Assembly: GCF_900102625.1 (NCBI RefSeq)
Contig: NZ_FMZC01000017.1
Location: 26,126-90,125, forward strand
Length of the DNA stretch: 64,000 nucleotides
Source of the DNA: Paracidovorax valerianellae
Lineage (GTDB): Bacteria > Pseudomonadota > Gammaproteobacteria > Burkholderiales > Burkholderiaceae_C
Reading direction: 5' to 3'
In this document: positions 53,656-61,220 of the stretch, in pieces
How positions within the stretch are numbered: position 1 is the first letter of the stretch
How the letters are laid out: each line of letters opens with the position of its first letter
The notes under the pieces: model-generated
What the model saw: the letters and a program-made list of their open reading frames with translations, nothing else
The model's database searches: none
What the model was told of the DNA's origin: nothing
Position numbers and translations under genes: made by a program

Positions 53656-54573
53656 TCACAGCACGCCGGCGAACATCGGCGCATCCACGTTGCCGCCCGT
53701 GAGCGCCAGCCCCACGGCCATGCCGGCGAGCGATGCACGCTCCTGCATGGCGGGATCGAGGTGCGGCGCCAGGATGGCCAGCGCGGCCGGGTCGGCCACG
53801 CGGCAGGCCATGCCGTCGGCCAGCCGGGTGGTGACCGGCGCTTCGACGACGCGGCCGGCGGCGATGGAGTCGGCATAGGTGGTGGCGTGGGCGCTCACCA
53901 CGCCGACGATGCGCACGCCGTGCCCCAGCGCGCGCTTGGCGGCGATGGCCGAGCACGCGCCCGATCCCTGGCCGATGGGCACATAGGCCACTTCCAGCTG
54001 CGGCACCGCGCGCAGGAACTCCCACCAGTAGGTCGCCACGCCGCGCAGCAGGTCGGCGTGGAAGCTGGGCACCATGTGCGCGCCGCGGTCGGCGGCCAGT
54101 TGCATGGCGTGCTCGCGCGCTTCCTGGAAGTCGTCGCCGTGCTCGATGAGCGTCACGCCCAGCGCGCGCATGGCGGCGTTCTTTTCCACCGAGTTGCCGC
54201 GCGGCACGACGATGGTGCAGGCCACGCCGTGGCGCCGTGCGGCCCAGCCCATGCTCTGGCCGTGGTTGCCGCGCGTGGCACTGACCACTTCGCGCGGCAG
54301 GGCGCCGCGGCGCGCGAGCTGGTCGAAATACGTGAGCCCGCCGCGGATCTTGAACGCGCCCACCGGCGTGTGGTTCTCGTGCTTGAGCCAGCATTCGGTG
54401 CCCAGGCGCTCGCCCAGCAGCGCCCAGCGGTATTGGGGCGTGGGCGCGAAGTCCTGGTACACGACCTGCGCTGCGGCTTCGATGTCGGCCAGCGTGGGCA
54501 GCGCGGCCAGGGCGTTCGTTTCGGCGGCATCGTTGTCGGTGGATGGCATGGCGGGCGGGGCAGCGGTGGTCAT
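53656..54573 (-). CDS. Threonine dehydratase-like PLP enzyme
   Basis: 305 residues. Fold type II PLP enzyme: Schiff-base K75 in VGAFKIRGG, ATRGNHGQSMGWAARR, NSVEKNAAMRALG. The phosphate-binding loop reads GQGSGA where the family usually has GGGGL. No C-terminal ACT domain, so no allosteric isoleucine control is expected, as in catabolic enzymes. It deaminates threonine or serine, or a hydroxylated analogue. ATG 54573 follows AAAGAAAGCC. It is the last gene of the eight-gene run and is 97 bases from the VOC gene. Confidence 0.9.
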   Translation of the reverse strand: MTTAAPPAMPSTDNDAAETNALAALPTLADIEAAAQVVYQDFAPTPQYRWALLGERLGTECWLKHENHTPVGAFKIRGGLTYFDQLARRGALPREVVSATRGNHGQSMGWAARRHGVACTIVVPRGNSVEKNAAMRALGVTLIEHGDDFQEAREHAMQLAADRGAHMVPSFHADLLRGVATYWWEFLRAVPQLEVAYVPIGQGSGACSAIAAKRALGHGVRIVGVVSAHATTYADSIAAGRVVEAPVTTRLADGMACRVADPAALAILAPHLDPAMQERASLAGMAVGLALTGGNVDAPMFAGVL

Positions 54574-54670
54574 GGAATGGCTTTCTTTAGCGGTGGGCGT
54601 TACAGGCGGCACGGATAGGCGCGGTGCCTGTCGCAGGGCAGGGTTTCTGTGCGGGTGAGGAACGAGGGCA

Positions 54671-55372
54671 TCACGCCGCATCGAGCGCGTTGAGGGTGAC
54701 GGGGCCGTTCGGTGTGGACAGCACGGCCTGCAGGCGGGGCGTTGCGGCGGGCGCCACGGCGATCTGCGCGCCCAGGCCGATGGCCGCACAGGCCGCAGCC
54801 AGCGCAGGCGCTTCGGGGTGTTCGAGCCGCAGCGATTGCAACTGCACGCCGCTGGCGGGCAGGCTGTAGCAGGGGTGGCGGTCGCCCCACTGGATCAGCG
54901 TGGGCAGGCAGCGGTCCAGCAGGCGCTGGCCGTCGGGGCGCACGGTGATCCGCCACTGCAGCAGCCCGAGCGACGTGGGCCGGCTGGCGGTGATGACCTC
55001 GCCGCGGTCCAGGCCGCGTTCGGCCAGCGCCGAGCGGGCCGCCGCCACGTCGGGCACCGCGGCGACCCAGTGGATCAGCTGCGGGCCGTCTTGCGCCACG
55101 CGGGCCTGCAGCGCCGCATCGTCCATGTCGAACCAGCGCCGGGCGCCCGCAGGCCGCGCGGCGGCGGCGGGGTCGATGGCGATGATCTCCAGGTAGGTGC
55201 GCGGATGGGCGGCGCTGCTGAGGTTGATCAGCCGGTTGTGCGTGCCCATGAGCGGGTGCTCGCCTCCGGGCGCAGGCACCACGCCCAGCGTGCGGCGGCA
55301 CCACTGCACGCCGTTTTCCAGGCTGTCGGCCATGACCACCAGGTGGTCGATGCCGGTGTCGGGCAGGTTCAC
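54671..55372 (-). CDS. VOC-family (glyoxalase-like) protein
   Basis: 233 residues. LPDTGIDHLVVMADSLENGV at the start and HPLMGTHNRLINLSSAAHPR, TYLEIIAIDP are typical of the glyoxalase-like domain PF13468 that forms a VOC fold. Start is a GTG at 55372 overlapping the PhzF stop (55369-55371), which shows coupling. The usual VOC metal ligands are partly visible (H10, E near 72); enzymatic role unknown. Confidence 0.85.
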   Translation of the reverse strand: MNLPDTGIDHLVVMADSLENGVQWCRRTLGVVPAPGGEHPLMGTHNRLINLSSAAHPRTYLEIIAIDPAAAARPAGARRWFDMDDAALQARVAQDGPQLIHWVAAVPDVAAARSALAERGLDRGEVITASRPTSLGLLQWRITVRPDGQRLLDRCLPTLIQWGDRHPCYSLPASGVQLQSLRLEHPEAPALAAACAAIGLGAQIAVAPAATPRLQAVLSTPNGPVTLNALDAA

Positions 55373-56244
55373 AGCAGCACCTCGCCGTCCACGCAGGTGA
55401 CCGAGCCGCCGCCGATCCAGATGCGGTCGCCGTCCTGCTGCACATGCACCCGGCCGGCGCGGCCGAGCGCGGTGCCCTGGCTGGCTATGTAGCTTGTGGG
55501 CGCCAGGTGCGCGCCGATGAGCCACTGCGCCAGCGCGGCGTTCAGGCTGCCGGTCACCGGGTCTTCGGCCAGGCCGTTGTTGCCGGGGAAGAAGGCGCGC
55601 ACTTCAAAGGCGATGTCTTCATCGGCATGCGCGCCCACCACGCCCACCTTGCCGCGCGGGCCCACCACGCCGATGTCCAGCTTCGAGAGGATGGCGCTGT
55701 CGGGCTGCAGCGCCAGCACCTGTTCGGCGGAGCCGAGCATCACGCCGCGCCAGTTCGGGCCGTTGTCGCACCACGCGTGCGCCACGATGTCGCTGCGCTC
55801 GATGCGCAGGCCGCGCGCGATCAGCGCCACGTCCTCTTCGGCCAGCGGCCCGCTCTTGAGCAGCGGCGGCGCGGCGAACGCCAGCCGGTCGCCATCGCGG
55901 CGCAGCGTGATCAGGCCCAGCGCGCATTCCTGCACCACCACGCCCTCGGTTTGCGGCTGGCCACCGGCCTCCAGCCAGGCGTGGCAACTGCCCAGCGTGG
56001 GGTGGCCGGCGAACGGCAGTTCCCGCCCGGGGCAGAAGATGCGCACGCGGTAGTCGGCGCCCGCGGCGCGGCCCGCTTCGGTGGGCGGCAGCAGGAATGT
56101 CGCCTCGGACAGGTTGGTCCAGTTGGTGAAGTGCTGCATGGCCTCGGTGGAGAGGCCCGAGCCATCGAGCACCACGGCCAGCGGGTTGCCAAGGTAGGGG
56201 CGCTGGGTGAAGACATCGACTTGTTTGAACGGGCGTTGGCGCAT
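55369..56244 (-). CDS. PhzF-family protein, copy 1
   Basis: 291 residues. Begins MRQRPFKQVDVFTQRPYLGN, has the catalytic Glu (E47, in WTNLSEATFLL) and the second half GLAEDPVTGSLNAALAQWL. PhzF members isomerise or epimerise small acids; the archetype acts on dihydrohydroxyanthranilate in phenazine synthesis. 58% or so identical by eye to the next gene in the first 60 residues, so the two are tandem paralogues. 292 bases separate it from copy 2. Confidence 0.92.
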   Translation of the reverse strand: MRQRPFKQVDVFTQRPYLGNPLAVVLDGSGLSTEAMQHFTNWTNLSEATFLLPPTEAGRAAGADYRVRIFCPGRELPFAGHPTLGSCHAWLEAGGQPQTEGVVVQECALGLITLRRDGDRLAFAAPPLLKSGPLAEEDVALIARGLRIERSDIVAHAWCDNGPNWRGVMLGSAEQVLALQPDSAILSKLDIGVVGPRGKVGVVGAHADEDIAFEVRAFFPGNNGLAEDPVTGSLNAALAQWLIGAHLAPTSYIASQGTALGRAGRVHVQQDGDRIWIGGGSVTCVDGEVLL

Positions 56245-56291
56245 GGTGTGAACGGTGTGTCGGAAGGGTTGAAGAAAGGGCTGAAGGTCGG

Positions 56292-56330
56292 TCGGAAACG
56301 AAAACGAAAACGAAGAAAAAACGAAACGAA
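56292..56330. repeat. GAAAAC-type low-complexity run between the PhzF genes
   Basis: GGAAACGAAAACGAAAACGA and further AAACGA units in the 292-base gap 56245-56536. On the coding (minus) strand this is T-rich and lies 48 bases before the copy-1 start. It may hold an internal promoter or separate the two paralogues' transcripts; otherwise the gap shows nothing. Confidence 0.6.
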
Positions 56331-56536
56331 GGCGGCGGGCGGAGCCGGTGCCTGCAGAGCACCCGTGCGCTCCCTCCGCCCATGCGGCGGCCCGGCGCGG
56401 GCGGCGTCCAGTCATTAGAAAAACGAAGCGATGCAGCGGCGCTGTGCTGTACCGCGGGGCGATGCGTTGGGTCAGCCGCTCGGGATCGCGGGGTGCGGGC
56501 TCGTCGGCGGCGGCGGTGTGGCGGGCGGGCAGCGGT

Positions 56537-57403
56537 TCATAGGCGGACCGTTCCTTCGATGCAGGTCAGGCTGCAGCCGCCGACCCAAACCTGGGCCTCG
56601 GCATCCTGCGTGATGTGCACGCGGCCGGCCCGCCCCAGGCTTTCGCCCTGGGCCACCAGGTAGTGGTGCGGCGCCCGCCCTTCGGCAATGAGCCACTGCG
56701 CAAAGCTGGCGTTCAGGCTGCCTGTGACCGGGTCTTCCGGATTGCCCATGGGCGCCGCGAAGGCGCGCACCACCACGCCGGGCTGCGTGGCGTCGGCGGC
56801 CTCGGGGCCGACGTGGATCACGCCCACGTCCTGGCCCAGGTCTTTCAGCCGCGCATGGTCGGGGCGCAGGCGGTGCACGGTCTCTGCGCTGTCCAGCACC
56901 AGGCCCAGCCAGCGCGGCCCGTTGTCCAGCATCTGCGCGGCCTCGATCTGCTGCGGCCGGATGCCCAGCGCCCCGGCGATGAGCGGCACCAGCGCGGGGC
57001 TGGGTTCGCTGCGGCGCAGGGGCGGCGCGGCGAACGCCAGCCGGCCGTGGCTGCGCTGGATGCGCACGAGCCCTGCGGCCGATTCCTGCACCACCAGGGC
57101 CGCATCGCGTGGCACGTGGCCCGCCTCCAGCCAGGCGTGGCAGGTGCCGAGCGTGGGGTGCCCGGCAAACGGCAGCTCGCCCCGGCGCGGCGTGAAGATG
57201 CGCACGCGGTAGTCAGCCCCCGCCGCACGGCCCGCCTCGGTGGGCGGCAGCAGGAACGTGGTTTCCGACAGGTTGGTCCACGCGGCGAAGCGGCGCATGT
57301 CGGCGTCGTCCAGCCCTTCGGCATCCAGCACCACGGCCAGCGGATTGCCATCGCCCGGGCGGAGGCTGAACACGTCGATCTGCTTGAACGGGCGCTGGCG
57401 CAT
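56537..57403 (-). CDS. PhzF-family protein, copy 2
   Basis: 288 residues. MRQRPFKQIDVFSLRPGDGN, E47 in WTNLSETTFLL, GNPEDPVTGSLNASFAQWL. Same size and layout as copy 1, which shows tandem duplication with later divergence in the middle (substrate-pocket) regions. It lies 53 bases after the GST gene. Confidence 0.92.
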   Translation of the reverse strand: MRQRPFKQIDVFSLRPGDGNPLAVVLDAEGLDDADMRRFAAWTNLSETTFLLPPTEAGRAAGADYRVRIFTPRRGELPFAGHPTLGTCHAWLEAGHVPRDAALVVQESAAGLVRIQRSHGRLAFAAPPLRRSEPSPALVPLIAGALGIRPQQIEAAQMLDNGPRWLGLVLDSAETVHRLRPDHARLKDLGQDVGVIHVGPEAADATQPGVVVRAFAAPMGNPEDPVTGSLNASFAQWLIAEGRAPHHYLVAQGESLGRAGRVHITQDAEAQVWVGGCSLTCIEGTVRL

Positions 57404-57456
57404 GGCGAAGAACGGTGCGGTGGATGGTTGGTCGAAGAAAGAAGGTGCTCAGGCGG

Positions 57457-58077
57457 TCAGGCCAGCGGCTGGTCGATCACGCCGCGTGCGCCGGGGCGCG
57501 CCAGCAGGTTCTGATACCAGGCGTCCAGGTGCGTGCGTGCGATGCGTTCCTGCGGCAGGCCCCACCAGCGGTGGATTTCGCAGCCCACAGCGATGTCGGC
57601 CATAGTGAACCGTTCGCCCGCCAGGTAGGGCTGCTGCGCGAGGTGGGCGTCCAGCAGGTCCATGAGCGGCTCGGTGGCTGCCACCGACCGTGCGATGGCA
57701 TGGCGGTCGCGCTGCGCCTCGGGCGTGCGGATCCACTGCAGGAAGGCGTCGCGCCCCGCGGGGTTCAACGTGGTCTGCTGCCAGTCCATCCACTGCTCGG
57801 CGACGAAGCGCGCGCGCAGGTCCTCGGGGTAGAGGGTGCCGCTGGCGTGCTTGGCGCACAGGTAGCGCACGATGGCGTTGGACTCCCACAGCGTGAAGCC
57901 GTCGTCCTCCAGCAGCGGCACCAGCCCGTTGGGGTTGAGCCCCAGGAACTGGGGCTCGCGCACCAGCCCGAACTGGCCGCCCGCGTCGGTGCGTTGCAGC
58001 TCCAGGCCGAGTTCCTGCACGGCCCACACGACCTTGCGCACGTTGATGGACGACAGGCGTCCCCAGAGCCGCAGCAT
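57457..58077 (-). CDS. Glutathione S-transferase family protein
   Basis: 206 residues. MLRLWGRLSSINVRKVVWAV with Ser/Asn at the glutathione-activating position as in theta/beta-like GSTs, LNPNGLVPLLEDDGFTLWES, ESNAIVRYLC, and the C-terminal AGERFTMADIAVG motif. Follows the aminotransferase by three bases, so the two are coupled. Substrate unknown; GSTs in such catabolic clusters often isomerise or conjugate an intermediate. Confidence 0.92.
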   Translation of the reverse strand: MLRLWGRLSSINVRKVVWAVQELGLELQRTDAGGQFGLVREPQFLGLNPNGLVPLLEDDGFTLWESNAIVRYLCAKHASGTLYPEDLRARFVAEQWMDWQQTTLNPAGRDAFLQWIRTPEAQRDRHAIARSVAATEPLMDLLDAHLAQQPYLAGERFTMADIAVGCEIHRWWGLPQERIARTHLDAWYQNLLARPGARGVIDQPLA

Positions 58078-58080
58078 GCG

Positions 58081-59271
58081 TTACGCCTTCTGGGCGACGC
58101 GCGCCCGGATGGCGGCGGCCAGCGAGCCCACGCCGGTGTTGATCTGCGCGGCGCTGGCCGTCACGAACGACAGGCGCAGCGTGCGCAGGTCGGGGTTGTC
58201 GGCATAGAAGGCGGCGCCCGGCACGAAGGCCACGTTGCGGTCCACCGCTTCGGGCAGCAGGTCGAGCGCGCTCATGCCTTCAGGCAGGCGCACCCACAGG
58301 AACATGCCGCCGTCGGGCGTGTTCCATTGCACGTCCAGGCCGGCCATCTCGCGCGTGAGCGCTTGCAGCATGGCGTCGCGCTGCTGCTTGTACAGCGCGC
58401 GGATGGTGGGCACATGGCGGTCCAGGAAGCCGTCCTTCATCACCTCGTGCACCATGCGCTGGTTGAAGCCCGGGCTGTGCAGGTCGGCCGCCTGCTTGGC
58501 CTGCAGCAGCTTCGGAAACACGGCCTTCGGCGCCACGATGAAACCCAGGCGCAGGCCGGGGGCCAGCACCTTGGAGAACGAGCCCAGGTAGATGCAGCCT
58601 TCGGGGTTGCGCGCGGTCAGCGGGGCTGGCGGCGGCTGGTCGAACCACAGGTCGCCGTAGGGGTTGTCTTCGATCAGCGGCAGGTTTAGCTCGGCGGCCT
58701 TGGCCACCAGCGCGGCGCGGCGCGCTTCGCTCATGGTGCGGCCGGTGGGGTTCTGGAAGTTGGGCAGCACGTACAGGAAACGTGCCTGGTCGGCGCCAGA
58801 GCCGGTCTTTTTGGCCAGGTCGTCGATCTGCACGCCTTCGTCGTCGCTGGCCACGCTCACCACTTCAGGCTCCATGGGGGCGAAGGCCTGGATCGCGCCG
58901 AGGTAGGTGGGCGTTTCCACCAGGATGCGGCTGCCCGCGTCGATCAGCACCTTGGCCACGAGGTCCAGGCCCTGCTGCGATCCGGTGGTGATCAGCACCT
59001 GATCGACGCTCACGTCCCACGGCAGGAAGTCGGCCACGGCCTGGCGCAGCGGCTGGTAGCCCTCGCTCGCGGCGTATTGCAGGGCGGCCTGGCCGTCTTG
59101 CGACAGCACGGCGCTGCAGGCCTTGGCGAAGTCGTCGATGGGGAAAGTCTTTGGGGAGGGCAGGCCGCCGGCCAGACTGATGATGCCGGGCTTCTCTGTC
59201 ACTTTCAGGATCTCGCGGATCACCGAGGGGTTCATCTTTGCGGCGCGTGCTGCCAGGGTCCAGTTCGTCAT
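58081..59271 (-). CDS. PLP-dependent aminotransferase, class I (2-aminoadipate/MocR-type fold)
   Basis: 396 residues. ISLAGGLPSPKTFPIDDF, LQYAASEGYQPLRQAVADFL, TTGSQQGLDLVAKVL, NFQNPTGRTMS, EDNPYGDLWF and the PLP Lys K234 in GSFSKVLAPGLRLGF. These match the LysN/aromatic-aminotransferase group. GGAG 9 bases before ATG 59271 decides the start over an ATG three codons upstream. It probably moves the amino group in an amino-acid degradation or exchange route run by this operon. Confidence 0.93.
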   Translation of the reverse strand: MTNWTLAARAAKMNPSVIREILKVTEKPGIISLAGGLPSPKTFPIDDFAKACSAVLSQDGQAALQYAASEGYQPLRQAVADFLPWDVSVDQVLITTGSQQGLDLVAKVLIDAGSRILVETPTYLGAIQAFAPMEPEVVSVASDDEGVQIDDLAKKTGSGADQARFLYVLPNFQNPTGRTMSEARRAALVAKAAELNLPLIEDNPYGDLWFDQPPPAPLTARNPEGCIYLGSFSKVLAPGLRLGFIVAPKAVFPKLLQAKQAADLHSPGFNQRMVHEVMKDGFLDRHVPTIRALYKQQRDAMLQALTREMAGLDVQWNTPDGGMFLWVRLPEGMSALDLLPEAVDRNVAFVPGAAFYADNPDLRTLRLSFVTASAAQINTGVGSLAAAIRARVAQKA

Positions 59272-59378
59272 TGAATGCATCTCCAGGGGGCGCTTGTTCT
59301 CGGGGCGCCAGGGGGTCGTCGTTGAGGAAGCCGTTGTGCGGCGGGTGGCGGGCTGCGGGTGGGCCCACCGGAAAGAGC

Positions 59379-60380
59379 TTAACCGCGCATCGCTGCGGGT
59401 CCGGGGTGAATGGGGCGGCCGGGCCGCACGGGCGCGCGCCGCCCGACGACGACCGTGGCCATCACGGCGATGCCGAACGCCAGGCTGACGCCGTCGAGCG
59501 ATTCGCCCAGCAGCGGCACCGAAAACAGCATGCCCAGGAACGGCTGCACGAGCTGGACCTGGCTCACCCGCACGGTGCCGCCGAGCGCCAGGCCCCGGTA
59601 CCACGCGAAAAAGCCCAGCCACATCGAAAACACCGACACATACGCCAGCGCGCCCCAGGCCGATGCCGGCATGGGCGCCGTGGGCCACGACCAGGCGCCC
59701 AGGGGCAGCGTGGCGGGCAGCGAGATCACCAGCGCCCAGCAGATCACCGAGCCCGACGGCATGCGCTGCGACAGCTGGCCGCCGTAGCCGTAACCCACGG
59801 CGGCGCACAGCACGGCCGCCAGCAGCAAAAGATCGGCCGGGTGCAGCGACAGCCCCGCGCTGCCCGAGCGCAGCACCGCGAACGCCACCACCATGGCCGT
59901 GCCCAGCACGGCGCACAGCCAAAAGCGCGGCGACGGGCGCTGGCGGTGCAGCAGCGCGCCCACGCCGGCCGTGGCCAGCGGCAGCACGCCGATGATCACG
60001 CTGGCATGCACCGCGCCCACGTGGCGCATGGCCAGCGAAGTGAGCAGCGGAAACCCGAACACCACGCCCAGCGCCGTGAAGGCCAGCGGCCGCCATTCCT
60101 CGGGCCGCGGCCAGGGCGCGCGCCGGGCCCACAGCAGCAGCGCCGACAGCACGCCGGCGATGGCCGCGCGGCCCATGGCCATGAACAGCCCGGACATCTG
60201 CGGCGCCTCGGGTGTGCCCACGGCCAGCCGCGTCATCGGCAGGGTGAAGGCGAAGATCACCACGCCCAGCAGGCCCCACAGCAGGCCGCGCGTTTCGGGC
60301 GATTGCAGCCCGGTGGCCGCAGCGGGCGTGGCGGCAGTGGCGGGGCTGGCAGTGGGCGGCGTTTCGGTGGAAGGCGTCAT
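59379..60380 (-). CDS. DMT/EamA-family transporter
   Basis: 333 residues, ten helices in two EamA repeats: RGLLWGLLGVVIFAFTLPMT, then GLFMAMGRAAIAGVLSALLL in the first, and VSVFSMWLGFFAWYRGLALG, VQLVQPFLGMLFSVPLLGES in the second. A 28-residue Ala/Thr/Pro-rich N-terminus precedes it. EamA proteins export amino acids and metabolites. It lies between the LysE-type exporter and the aminotransferase genes. Confidence 0.9.
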   Translation of the reverse strand: MTPSTETPPTASPATAATPAAATGLQSPETRGLLWGLLGVVIFAFTLPMTRLAVGTPEAPQMSGLFMAMGRAAIAGVLSALLLWARRAPWPRPEEWRPLAFTALGVVFGFPLLTSLAMRHVGAVHASVIIGVLPLATAGVGALLHRQRPSPRFWLCAVLGTAMVVAFAVLRSGSAGLSLHPADLLLLAAVLCAAVGYGYGGQLSQRMPSGSVICWALVISLPATLPLGAWSWPTAPMPASAWGALAYVSVFSMWLGFFAWYRGLALGGTVRVSQVQLVQPFLGMLFSVPLLGESLDGVSLAFGIAVMATVVVGRRAPVRPGRPIHPGPAAMRG

Positions 60381-60498
60381 GGGCGAAGGTCCGGTGAAAG
60401 TGCGCGGCGGCGAAGCGGTACGTGCAGGTAGGCGTGACGGTGGCCGCGAAGGTGGCCGTAACGGTGGCCGTGCAGGCGCAGGGAGCGGCGGCGGCCGG

Positions 60499-61098
60499 TC
60501 ATGCCTTCACCATCCAGCCGGCGGTGATCGCCAGCACCAGCGCCATGGCGCGGTTGAACCACAGCAGCCGCTGGCCCTGCGCCAGCCACTGGCGCAGCAG
60601 CGCGCCCGTGGCCGCATACAAGAGGTTGCTGGCGAACGCGAACACCACCATCACCGGCAGCACCACGCCCAGGCGCTCCAGGCTGTCTTCGCGCCCGGCC
60701 ACCCAGCCCGCCACGATGGTCAGCGCCAGCAGCCACGCCTTGATGTTCACGAACTGCATCGCCGCGCCCTGCCAGAAGCCCACGTCCATGCGGCCGGCCT
60801 GGGCCTGGCCCAGCTGGGCGCTGCGGCTGAGCTTGAAGGCCAGCCACAGCAGGTAGGCGATGCCCGCGACCTTGATCGCCAGGCGCAGCGCCGGCACCGC
60901 CACCACCAGGGCGCCCACGCCGCCCGCGCAGACCAGCAGCAGGGCGCTCCAGCCCACGGGCACCGCCCACACGAAACGCATGGCGTGGCGCAGGCCGCGG
61001 TTGGCGGCCAGGGCGGTGGCCAGCGTGGTGTTGGGGCCGGGGCTGAAACTCATGGCGGTGGCCAGGGCCAGCAGGGCGGTGAATTCGACGAAGGGCAT
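60499..61098 (-). CDS. LysE-family amino-acid exporter
   Basis: 199 residues with five to six helices. FTALLALATAMSFSPGPNTT carries the S-x-G-P-x family signature, followed by AAMQFVNIKAWLLALTIVAG. RhtB/LysE proteins export amino acids when they accumulate. It is the first gene of the run transcribed from the region that faces the MocR regulator. Confidence 0.92.
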   Translation of the reverse strand: MPFVEFTALLALATAMSFSPGPNTTLATALAANRGLRHAMRFVWAVPVGWSALLLVCAGGVGALVVAVPALRLAIKVAGIAYLLWLAFKLSRSAQLGQAQAGRMDVGFWQGAAMQFVNIKAWLLALTIVAGWVAGREDSLERLGVVLPVMVVFAFASNLLYAATGALLRQWLAQGQRLLWFNRAMALVLAITAGWMVKA

Positions 61099-61141
61099 CG
61101 GGGACTCGGGGATTTAGTGCTTCCAATGGTGGAGCAGAGTC

Positions 61142-61189
61142 CATTACAGTTGCAATACAGTTATTTCGACAATCGCATCATCTGTATTG
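61142..61189. promoter_or_regulatory. Candidate MocR operator: two direct half-sites and one inverted
   Basis: CATTACAGTT (61142-61151) and CAATACAGTT (61153-61162) are direct repeats eleven bases apart, one helix turn. CTGTATTG (61182-61189) is the exact reverse complement of CAATACAG (61153-61160). All lie in the 122-base gap between the divergent LysE and MocR starts. MocR proteins often bind direct repeats. Confidence 0.65.
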
Positions 61190-61220
61190 GTGTTCGCATC
61201 AGCACAGTGAAGGAGCCCCC

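Noticed and set aside
58081..60279. A 732-codon extension of the aminotransferase frame
   Set aside because: The extension runs across the EamA gene in another frame and lacks family similarity; ATG 59271 with a good RBS is the natural start.
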